Source of the DNA: DYFT01 sp041695085
GTDB lineage: Bacteria; Bacteroidota; Ignavibacteria; UBA10030
Assembly: GCA_041695085.1 (NCBI GenBank)
Contig: JBGFRO010000006.1
Span: forward strand, 62,001 to 126,000
Length of the DNA stretch: 64,000 nt
Direction: 5' to 3'
Program-made: the position numbers and the translations under genes
Shown: piece after piece, positions 8,631-15,859 of the stretch
Numbering within the stretch: the stretch's first letter is position 1
Layout: each line of letters starts with the position of its first letter
Notes under the pieces: model-generated
Seen by the model: the letters and a program-made list of their open reading frames with translations, nothing else
Told to the model about the DNA's origin: nothing
Databases searched by the model: none

Positions 8631-9230
8631 TTAGCGGAGATTCAAACCCCCGAGGTTTCGAGCGTAAATCAATTTTTCCCAATTCACACCAAAGTAGATC
8701 GCCGTGTCCAGCCCCGCTTGATGAACTGGTTCAAGGCTCTCAAAACGGAGACGCACGTTGATAGAACGGATGGAGTTCAATTTTGCTGTCGTATTGATAG
8801 GATATGAAATCCTTGTATTTGTCGTATCGAAGAATGTGAACATCAGGTCGGTAATTCCCACACGTTGGGAGACGGTGCCGCTCGACCGACTTGTGCGAAG
8901 CAATCGAAAATCCCTCGGGTTCTCAGTAGTCGTGTCAGGCTCTCCGAGCTGATACACGATGGAATCCACCGTTCCACCATACGTGAGCGCGCCCATAAAA
9001 GCAATCGCGGTCGATTCGGCTCGGAAGATCTTCTGACCGCTCACTCGATATCCGATCTTTGTGAAGTCATGTTCCACCTGCCGAGCCATGTTGACGGCCA
9101 ACACCTGAGTTTGCATGTTGAACGAGTTTTGATACATCGTGGAGTTGAGGTTCTCCTGAACCCGCGCAACTGTCAGGATCAGCACGCCGAAGATGATTGC
9201 CGATCCGACCATATCCAACATGGATGCCAT
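8631..9230 (-). CDS. PilW-like minor pilin, 199 aa
   Basis: The N-terminus MASMLDMVGSAIIFGVLIL is a short leader with a hydrophobic helix, followed by polar helix and beta-rich sequence. Phrases such as QVLAVNMARQVEHDFTKIGYRVSG and the later comparison of values in a test-like beta domain recall PilW/GspJ-type pseudopilins. The only candidate leader residue at -1 is Ala2. If it is cleaved there, an Asp falls at mature position 4, the nearest thing to Glu5 in this set. It lies 15 bp before the PilX-like gene and 31 bp after the PilV-like gene. Confidence 0.6.
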   Translation of the reverse strand: MASMLDMVGSAIIFGVLILTVARVQENLNSTMYQNSFNMQTQVLAVNMARQVEHDFTKIGYRVSGQKIFRAESTAIAFMGALTYGGTVDSIVYQLGEPDTTTENPRDFRLLRTSRSSGTVSQRVGITDLMFTFFDTTNTRISYPINTTAKLNSIRSINVRLRFESLEPVHQAGLDTAIYFGVNWEKLIYARNLGGLNLR

Positions 9231-9261
9231 AGGCTAGTCCTTGCTTTTCAATGGTTCAAGT

Positions 9262-9837
9262 TCAAAAGAATCTTCGGTAAATACCGATATCCCGCAAGAC
9301 AATCGGAATGACGGTTCCATCATCCGTCTTTGGAAGACTCGGATGAGTTACGACAACGGTGACCTTCTTGAAGAATGTTCTGGTCGATGATGTTTGATCG
9401 GGATGAGTTTCGCTTGCATAGTGGACAGAATCCCGCACCATAAAAATTCCAAGTCGAGGGTCGCGAACCTGTCGTTGGTAGAGGTGGTAGTCATCGATGT
9501 CGTCGAAGAGCAGTTTTGATTGAAAATCAATCAAGACGCCCCCCACATAGTATGAGCTATCAACGCCAATAATCGTTTCACCGGCATCGGGTCCCAAATT
9601 CGAGGCCAAGGTGATGTCGTTGTAGTCATACGCGCGTCTTCCGCCCGTCACATTCTCGTCGAAATCCTTTGAAAGCACCTCGTCCATCATACTCTGGGCG
9701 ATGGAGAGAGCATTCAGAGTGGACTCCATTTCGAGACCGAGGGTCAGGGAGGTGAACATGGTGCGATTGAAGGCGAGTGCGAGAATCGATAACATCGTGA
9801 ACGCACCGACCACGAGCATCATTTGACCGCTGTGCAT
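9262..9837 (-). CDS. PilV-like minor pilin, 191 aa
   Basis: The N-terminus MHSG-QMMLVVGAFTMLSILALAF is a 4-residue leader ending in Gly with a hydrophobic helix. It continues with LNALSIAQSMMDEVLSKDFDEN, which matches the amphipathic helix of PilV/GspI pseudopilins (ALxxAQxxMxEVLSKDFD). The remaining 130 residues form the head. It is the first gene of the leftward minor-pilin operon, with a strong promoter and a palindrome directly upstream (9873-9913). A GGAG Shine-Dalgarno precedes the start. Confidence 0.65.
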   Translation of the reverse strand: MHSGQMMLVVGAFTMLSILALAFNRTMFTSLTLGLEMESTLNALSIAQSMMDEVLSKDFDENVTGGRRAYDYNDITLASNLGPDAGETIIGVDSSYYVGGVLIDFQSKLLFDDIDDYHLYQRQVRDPRLGIFMVRDSVHYASETHPDQTSSTRTFFKKVTVVVTHPSLPKTDDGTVIPIVLRDIGIYRRFF

Positions 9838-9872
9838 ACGGACTCCAACTTACGGAACGAAAGGAGGGCTTG

Positions 9873-9898
9873 GAATTCGGTACAAGTCTACCGAATTC
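9873..9898. promoter_or_regulatory. 26-bp palindrome overlapping the -10 of the minor-pilin operon (operator candidate)
   Basis: GAATTCGGTA (9873-9882), six bases, then the exact reverse complement TACCGAATTC (9889-9898). It covers the -10 hexamer (9885-9890) and the likely transcription start of the leftward operon, a classic repressor-site position. Alternatively it forms a 5'-end RNA hairpin. Confidence 0.6.
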
Positions 9899-9913
9899 AG
9901 CAGCGAATGTCAA
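9885..9913 (-). promoter_or_regulatory. Sigma70-type promoter of the minor-pilin operon
   Basis: Reading leftward: TTGACA (9913-9908), 17-bp spacer, TAGACT (9890-9885). It lies about 50 bp upstream of the PilV-like start. Confidence 0.65.
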
Positions 9914-10029
9914 GCTGACCTTGATTTGTAGCACGTTTATCGCTTGCTCTGCATCACAGTTTTATTTGAAGGAATGCGTACTTTGGATTGCCTTTAATTT
10001 CCCGACTCTCCAAGTACGCTTTTCACAAT

Positions 10030-10149
10030 GAGGCTGTGCAAAACGTTCAATCCACGTGATGTGCGAGTTCAAGATTTGAGGAATTTAGACAGTTTTCGCA
10101 ACACGAACGCGGGCGAGAAGGCTTCTCGCCCTACATTTTGCACAGCCTC
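10030..10149. repeat. 120-bp inverted-repeat element, related to 44711-44792
   Basis: Outer 14-bp arms GAGGCTGTGCAAAA (10030-10043) and their complement (10136-10149) flank an inner palindrome, GGGCGAGAAG-G-CTTCTCGCCC (10111-10131). The right half (about 10073-10146) aligns closely with 44720-44792. No coding capacity; it looks like a small mobile or REP-type element. Confidence 0.65.
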
Positions 10150-10527
10150 CAGTTGATCGCTCTTCCTGATGAGGACGCTGAAAACTCTGAGTTGGTCTCT
10201 TGAGAAATAATGACGCAAACTTCTTGCCAAACCAGAAGTAGATGACTTTTCGCCGTCTTTCTTTGAGTTATAGGAGATGGGTCGGATAGAGTTTTCTACA
10301 AAAGTGTTTCGAATGCGGAAAGTTCGACGATATTGTCACTGGTTGAGTCACTGACCGACGAGTGAAGTGTGAAGAAAGGCGAGATTTTGGCTATTCGAAG
10401 CACCGGCCTTCCTTAGAGTATGAGGAGAGTTTGGAAGAGTAGATCATTGCTGAAATTCGCGAGAATGACGCAAAATGACGTGTACGAAGGGAAAGTCGGA
10501 ACGTTTTAAAATTTTTCTTTAAGCCAG

Positions 10528-10556
10528 TTGCATTTGCGTGAGGACTTTCTTATAAT
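10528..10556 (+). promoter_or_regulatory. Promoter candidate for the pilT-pilMN-pilOP-pilQ operon
   Basis: TTGCAT (10528-10533), 17-bp spacer, perfect TATAAT (10551-10556), 84 bp before the pilT start. The -35 is weak. Confidence 0.5.
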
Positions 10557-10640
10557 CACACCGTCATTCTTCTCTTCTGACAAGCACTTCCACACATTTT
10601 TGCAGATAAGGTTCCCCTAAACCTCGTGGCATAGCACGAT

Positions 10641-11957
10641 ATGTCGAGCGCCCCACCACAAAATCCTGCTGCCAAACCTGCGGCGCCCGCCGCTCCATCC
10701 ATCGCGCCGCCAGAACCTCCCCATCTTACAGACGCAAAAAAGCTTTTGAAAACGCTTGCCGGACAGCTGCCGTCGACCGTCATCGGCTTAGAGCGGCAAA
10801 TGATGATCGGAGACATGATAGGACGAATGGATGAAGCAGACAGAGAGAAGTTGCGCTCCATGCTCAACTACTTCCTGACAAAGATGTTTGCTATCAATGC
10901 TTCCGATATCGATATGGGCGGGTACGGCTCACAAGGATATGTGTGGTATCGCATCTATGGATCGAAGAAGCCCGACAAGGTGCTTGGTCAATATGCACCG
11001 GATGAGATGAACGTTCTCATACAAAGCGTCATCGGAGATCGGCAGCGCTCCTTTCTCTACGAAAATCGGAATCTCGACTTCTCCCACATGCTGTATCTGG
11101 AAGGGGGGGAATTCCGCCGATTCCGCGCAGACGCGTATTTCGATCTCGACCAGCTTGCGCTGAATATGCGGGCCATCAACAACACCGTTCGCCCCTACAA
11201 ACTGCTCGAGCTGCACCAGAATGTCACGCGGGTCCTCAGCCTGGCCGGAACAAAGGAAGGTTTGTGTCTTGTCACGGGAATCACCGGTTCGGGCAAGAGC
11301 TCTACGCTTGATGCGATCATTGACGCGAACAATCACTCGGTTGACGCGCACATCGTCATCATTGCTTCCCCCATTGAGTATGTCCATAAATCCGATCGCT
11401 GCATTATCCGGCACCGTGAGGTGGGGAGAGATGTCCTCTCCTTCAAGGATGGCGCAGTCCAGGCTCTGCGCCAGGATCCCGATATCATTATGATCGGCGA
11501 ATTGCGCGATCCGGAAACCATTCTTACTGCACTTGAAATCACCGACTCCGGTCACAAGGTGTTCTCCACGCTTCACACCGCCTCAGCGGTCGAAAGCATC
11601 GACAGGATCATCGGTGAGACTCCCCCTATTGAGCAAGAGCGTGTCCGCAATCGTCTTGCAGATACTCTCCGTTGCGTGATTTCACAGAAACTCGTTCCCA
11701 GCTTGGATGGCAAGCGCGTTCTGGCGAAGGAAATCATGCTCGGCACTCCTTCGGTACGCGCCGCCATCAAGAACAATAATACCGGCGAAATCTATCAAAT
11801 GATTTCTGAGGGGATGGAGCAGGGTATGATCACGATGGAGCAGGATCTCAAGCGGTTGTATCTTCAAAAGAAGATCTCGCTGGAGAATGCCATCAACTAC
11901 GCGAACAACAAGCGACGCATTCAGCAGCTTCTTCAGGTATCACCAACGGAGAATTGA
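10641..11957 (+). CDS. pilT: PilT-family twitching/retraction ATPase, 438 aa
   Basis: This is a secretion ATPase of the PilT branch, which drives pilus depolymerisation. A Pro/Ala-rich, presumably disordered N-terminus (2-30) precedes the N-domain. The core carries Walker A GITGSGKSS at 213-221, Walker B-like IIMIGELRD at 282-290 and the His box STLHT about 20 residues later. The AIRNLIRE helix typical of PilT is not obvious, and no cysteine zinc motif is present, which separates it from PilB. It opens a rightward operon with pilMN, pilOP and the secretin. The initial Pro/Ala tail and an extended first domain make it longer than the usual 340-380. Confidence 0.88.
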   Translation: MSSAPPQNPAAKPAAPAAPSIAPPEPPHLTDAKKLLKTLAGQLPSTVIGLERQMMIGDMIGRMDEADREKLRSMLNYFLTKMFAINASDIDMGGYGSQGYVWYRIYGSKKPDKVLGQYAPDEMNVLIQSVIGDRQRSFLYENRNLDFSHMLYLEGGEFRRFRADAYFDLDQLALNMRAINNTVRPYKLLELHQNVTRVLSLAGTKEGLCLVTGITGSGKSSTLDAIIDANNHSVDAHIVIIASPIEYVHKSDRCIIRHREVGRDVLSFKDGAVQALRQDPDIIMIGELRDPETILTALEITDSGHKVFSTLHTASAVESIDRIIGETPPIEQERVRNRLADTLRCVISQKLVPSLDGKRVLAKEIMLGTPSVRAAIKNNNTGEIYQMISEGMEQGMITMEQDLKRLYLQKKISLENAINYANNKRRIQQLLQVSPTEN

Positions 11958-12041
11958 ATCGGCGTTGCTTGAGCGCGCACGAGGACGCCCGAGCTCTCAG
12001 ACTCTTTCCACTATCTCTCACAAACGAAGGCTTCGCCCGCG

Positions 12042-13634
12042 ATGCCATATCAACCCGGACAAGGCAAGACGGCTGTCGGACTGTTCGTTGACGGCCTGGA
12101 GCTGAAATTTGTCCAGCTCTCATTGAAGGGAAATCGTGTAACACTACGCGATTACAAGACTGTTGCTCTTGTGCAGAAATTCGAGGAAAAAGCGGCGGTA
12201 GCGGCAGAAGAAGCGGGTGAATTTGAAGACATCGCCAGTGGCGACGCCTTTGGGGAGCCTGCGGCTGCAGGATCCGAAATGGGGGCAGAGCAACAGAACA
12301 ACGCCTCGGTGCTCCTGAGCCTCCTGACAGATCTTCCAACGGCGAAGTATACGCTTTCATACGCCCTGAGCGAACCCGCCGTCACGTATCAGGAATTTGA
12401 GAGCAACTTCGGTCTCAAAGGGACAAAGCTGAAGAAACATGTGGCTGTCGAGCTTTCCACGATGAGGTCGACGCCCCCCCCGCTTGACGCACTGGATTTC
12501 ATCCCGACAGCTTCAGGAGGCATGCTCACGATCATTCGTGAGGATGGTCTGCAATTGTGGGACCTGTTGAATGAAATCAAGCCCTTCATCGGGAACCGTG
12601 TCCCGAATATCGACATCATCGACAGCGCCGATGTTGCTCTCCTCAATCTTGTCCGGAGCTCGTACGACATTCAGGATGAAGAAGTTTCCGTCGTTGCCTA
12701 CGTCGGTAACGACTTCAGCCGTTTGATCTTCATGCAGGGGAAAAACTACCTGCATTTTGCTCCAATCATTAGTGAAGGGTACGGTTCCTCCAATATCGAG
12801 AATACGATCTACAGTCGTATCCTGCTCGAGCAAGACAACATCGCACTTACAAGAATCGACCGCATTATTCTGTGCGGTGAGAGTCACAAAGTCAATTTGC
12901 GCGAGTCGTTGGCCCCGCAGTTCTCCAGCGCGACCGTAGAATATCTCCAGGCTCCCGAACTCGACCTCAGTATGTTCGAGGGAGTGGTCGGAGAAGCCGT
13001 TTCGGAGTATGCCATCCCTCTTGCAACGGCTTGGCGGGCTCTGCAGCCGAAGCATCCAAATTTCCTGAACGTCAATCTCTGTCCCGTCTCCATCAAAGAA
13101 GGGCAGAAGGCATTCAAGCTTGCATGGCACGGATGGATTATCGCGCTGATGATTATCGGCGCTATTGTGTATTTCACCTTGAAGATTCAAGAACAAAGCG
13201 CAGAGCTGAGAAGGGCGAAGGATGTGCTGACGCGCAAACAATCAGAATTAGCCGACCTCGAGTTGTTGCGTGCACGTCAGGCAGCATTGCAGCAGGATAT
13301 TGAGCGGTATTCGAAAGCCGCGACCGTGTACGATTCGATTGCACCGGGGAGTGATCGCTGGAGCCGCATTCTCCATTATCTTGCCAACAGCGTCGAAGAT
13401 TTGAATTCACTCTGGATCTATCGAATTGAACCTGATGTACAACAACCGGGAGCACTCAAAATCAGCGGCAGATCGATCTACCGGACACGTATCTCACGCC
13501 TCGCAAGTCTGTTCGAAAAGGCCGTCCTGCGCGAAGTGCGCACGACGACGATTCGGGACAAGATCATCTATGACTTCGATTTGATTGTGGAACAGATCGA
13601 TAAGAGCGATCCACCCATTTCCATCACACGTTAA
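12042..13634 (+). CDS. PilM-PilN fusion, type IV pilus alignment complex, 530 aa
   Basis: Residues 1 to about 355 look like the actin-like PilM fold: AVGLFVDGLELKFVQL at the start, an acidic Ala-rich insert near 45-85, and RIILCGESHKVNL near 280. A single membrane helix follows at 364-380, then a heptad-rich coiled coil to about 430 and a PilN-like ferredoxin-type domain (WSRILHYLANSVEDLNSLWIYRI). In most bacteria PilM (cytoplasmic) and PilN (inner membrane) are separate and bind through the PilN N-terminus; here one polypeptide appears to do both. No frameshift or internal stop is needed. pilT lies upstream and a PilO-like gene starts 15 bp downstream. Confidence 0.75.
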   Translation: MPYQPGQGKTAVGLFVDGLELKFVQLSLKGNRVTLRDYKTVALVQKFEEKAAVAAEEAGEFEDIASGDAFGEPAAAGSEMGAEQQNNASVLLSLLTDLPTAKYTLSYALSEPAVTYQEFESNFGLKGTKLKKHVAVELSTMRSTPPPLDALDFIPTASGGMLTIIREDGLQLWDLLNEIKPFIGNRVPNIDIIDSADVALLNLVRSSYDIQDEEVSVVAYVGNDFSRLIFMQGKNYLHFAPIISEGYGSSNIENTIYSRILLEQDNIALTRIDRIILCGESHKVNLRESLAPQFSSATVEYLQAPELDLSMFEGVVGEAVSEYAIPLATAWRALQPKHPNFLNVNLCPVSIKEGQKAFKLAWHGWIIALMIIGAIVYFTLKIQEQSAELRRAKDVLTRKQSELADLELLRARQAALQQDIERYSKAATVYDSIAPGSDRWSRILHYLANSVEDLNSLWIYRIEPDVQQPGALKISGRSIYRTRISRLASLFEKAVLREVRTTTIRDKIIYDFDLIVEQIDKSDPPISITR

Positions 13635-13649
13635 CAACGGACCGACGCC

Positions 13650-14558
13650 ATGTCATTTAAGATTCGAAATACTATTGTTCTTGCTGTCGTGTTTGTGCTG
13701 TTTGCGGGGGCAGGCGGATATTTTGCGTTCTTCCATCAGCCAAAGCAGCTGCAGGCAACGCAGGCCGAAATCGACAAGATTGACCGGGAGCTGGTCGACT
13801 TTCCTCAGACGGTGAGTCTCGTCGAGGAATTGACGAACCGACTGGCGGACACGCGACGGCGCTACGATTCGCGCAGCAAGGAGATTCCACCGTTCGACAT
13901 TACGTCTCAAACGTACGCCTATATGAGCAGGGGAATCGACGAGGCCGGATTTACGCCTCAAAACGGATTTATCCGATTCAATATGCGGTACAAGGGCTCA
14001 AAGAACTTCGACACCTATGGCTACAATATCTATGAATTGACGGACGGGGAGGGAGAATTCTCCAATCTTTACAAGTTTATCTACTACCTCGAAAACGGCA
14101 ATCGTCTGTACAAGATCAACCACATCACCTTTGAGAATAAAGAGGCGGTTTTGGGAGGTGAGTCCGAAACACGGAAATGGATTGCGTTCTCGATGGAGCT
14201 TCACGCGTACTTTACAAGCGTGGCTGAACTGAGCACCTCCCTTGCGGCGAAGACGCTTCCCGTTGTTGCGGCTCCCTATGATCCATTCGACCCGATCATC
14301 CTGACGGCGGTTCCGACAACGGCGCCAGAAGATGAAATCAACGTCGAGGAACTCGAAGTAAAGGCAGTGTTGCCGGGGAAAGCGTTCGTGCTGGTTCGCA
14401 ATGAATTGATCGTCTTGCACCTGGGCGATAAAGTGTGGCGTGGTTACGTCAGTCGTATCACTCCTGCCGAAAGTAAAGTCGAGTTCACGGTGAACGACGG
14501 GGGCATTACGCGCAAGATCGAAAAACGCATCGCGTTTTCGAAGGCTACCAGAAAATAA
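13650..14558 (+). CDS. PilO-like protein with PilP-like C-terminal extension, 302 aa
   Basis: An N-terminal membrane helix (about 8-28) is followed by a coiled coil (QLQATQAEIDKIDRELVDF) and a PilO-type periplasmic domain to about 225. After a Pro/Thr-rich linker, residues 233-300 (ELEVKAVLPGKAFVLVRNELIVLHLGDKVWRGYVSRI, described here by its start and end) resemble the small beta domain of PilP or the GspC HR region, which docks onto the secretin. This suggests PilO and PilP are joined. It precedes the secretin by 12 bp. The PilO half is well supported by context and architecture; the PilP half is inference from the beta pattern. Confidence 0.65.
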   Translation: MSFKIRNTIVLAVVFVLFAGAGGYFAFFHQPKQLQATQAEIDKIDRELVDFPQTVSLVEELTNRLADTRRRYDSRSKEIPPFDITSQTYAYMSRGIDEAGFTPQNGFIRFNMRYKGSKNFDTYGYNIYELTDGEGEFSNLYKFIYYLENGNRLYKINHITFENKEAVLGGESETRKWIAFSMELHAYFTSVAELSTSLAAKTLPVVAAPYDPFDPIILTAVPTTAPEDEINVEELEVKAVLPGKAFVLVRNELIVLHLGDKVWRGYVSRITPAESKVEFTVNDGGITRKIEKRIAFSKATRK

Positions 14559-14570
14559 CAAGAGGACGGT

Positions 14571-15809
14571 ATGAAGAATCGAATACATCTCATCGTTGCC
14601 TTGTTTCTTCTCTTCACGGCTGACCTCGTTGTCGGTCAGACGCCGGAGGAGCGACGCATCCAGCGGGCTGCACGGGGGAAGGAAGTGGTAACTCAAGAGG
14701 AGCTCGTCTCATTCAAGAGCGACGTACCCTACAAGCAAGCGCTCGAAATGTTGAACGAGATGTCGAAGCGGTTCCTGCGCAAGCCGATTGTGGACGCCGC
14801 GCCTTTAACGACCCCGATCAACGTCAATATCGAGTCGATGTACTGGCGCGATGCATTAGAGTTGATCCTCCGAACAAACGGTCTGTGGTACACCGAGACG
14901 GGCGACTACATTCAGGTCACGCGCCTCGGCGCGGGACAACAGCCGTCCGTTCCGGGTGCCCCCGCGATGGCAGAAGTCGACTCGGGCGCTATTCTCGCGA
15001 AGGCCCGTGAAATTACCATCTCAGCCATCTTCCTCGAAATCGATCAGGGCAAACTGCGGGAGAGTGGTATCAACTTCAACATCTTCCGCGGACGAGACTT
15101 GAATTTGGGTGTCGAATTCTTCGGAGCTCAACGGGTCGCATCCGAAATATTCGGTGCGCGGATTGCTCCAACCGATCGGAGGCTCGCCGTCGATCTCGAT
15201 GCTGCACTCCGCATCTTTGAAAGTGAGCAGATCGGCGAGATCATCGCTCGTCCGCAGGTGACGGTGCGCTCCGGCGTCCAGGGTCGCGTCCAGATCGGTG
15301 CTGACTTTTCCGTGAAGGAGCGCGATTTTGCCGGGAACGTCATCGATCGATTCTACAGCACAGGTACTATTCTTCAAGTCACACCGGTCGTCTATATGTA
15401 CGGTGCCACGCCGCTGATCGATCTCGATGTGAAGGTCGAGCGTAGTAACGTGCAGCCGGGAACGGTCAGCACGATCATCAACAAGACCGACGCGAAGACG
15501 CGGCTCGTGTTGTTGAATGGAGAAGAGTCGTACGTGGGTGGATTGGTGATTAACGAAGAGAGTAAGACGCGCGTGGGCATTCCGCTCCTCAAGGACTTGC
15601 CATGGTGGTTCTTTGGTTTGCGTTACGTCTTCGGATACGATGCAACGCGTGTTACACGCAAGGAATTGATCGTCATGATCCGCGCGGAGTTTATTCCGAC
15701 AATCGATGAGCGGGTCAATATGACGCGTGAGGCGGGAGCGGACAAGATGAAGCAGAAGTTGGAGGAGTCGCGGCAGGATCTCGAGCGTCGTCGCACCAAC
15801 AAACAATAA
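14571..15809 (+). CDS. pilQ: Secretin, outer-membrane pilus pore (PilQ/GspD family), short form, 412 aa
   Basis: A signal peptide is followed by VVGQ and a cut near residue 23. An STN/N0-like domain at about 45-115 (VPYKQALEMLNEMSKRF ... YWRDALELILRTNGLWY) precedes the secretin domain at about 145-385. In the latter, ISAIFLEIDQGKLRESGINF, IIARPQVTVRSG and LNGEESYVGGLVINEE are typical strands of the multimerised pore. The length is well below the 600-770 of usual PilQ, with no AMIN domains and few N-domains. It ends the core operon of pilT, pilMN, pilOP and pilQ. A Shine-Dalgarno (AGAGGA) lies before the start. Confidence 0.85.
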   Translation: MKNRIHLIVALFLLFTADLVVGQTPEERRIQRAARGKEVVTQEELVSFKSDVPYKQALEMLNEMSKRFLRKPIVDAAPLTTPINVNIESMYWRDALELILRTNGLWYTETGDYIQVTRLGAGQQPSVPGAPAMAEVDSGAILAKAREITISAIFLEIDQGKLRESGINFNIFRGRDLNLGVEFFGAQRVASEIFGARIAPTDRRLAVDLDAALRIFESEQIGEIIARPQVTVRSGVQGRVQIGADFSVKERDFAGNVIDRFYSTGTILQVTPVVYMYGATPLIDLDVKVERSNVQPGTVSTIINKTDAKTRLVLLNGEESYVGGLVINEESKTRVGIPLLKDLPWWFFGLRYVFGYDATRVTRKELIVMIRAEFIPTIDERVNMTREAGADKMKQKLEESRQDLERRRTNKQ

Positions 15810-15859
15810 CGAACAACAGGTCGGACATGTCATCGTCAACTGTTTATGGGGAGCGCTTT

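Larger units (their letters stand above)
9838..10640. other. 803-bp divergent intergenic region between minor-pilin operon and pilT
   Basis: No supported gene. It contains the leftward promoter and palindrome (9873-9913), a possible stem with arms GCGTACTT/AAGTACGC (about 9976-10019), a 120-bp repeat element (10030-10149) and a rightward promoter (10528-10556). About 350 bp (10160-10510) shows nothing I can interpret. Confidence 0.5.
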
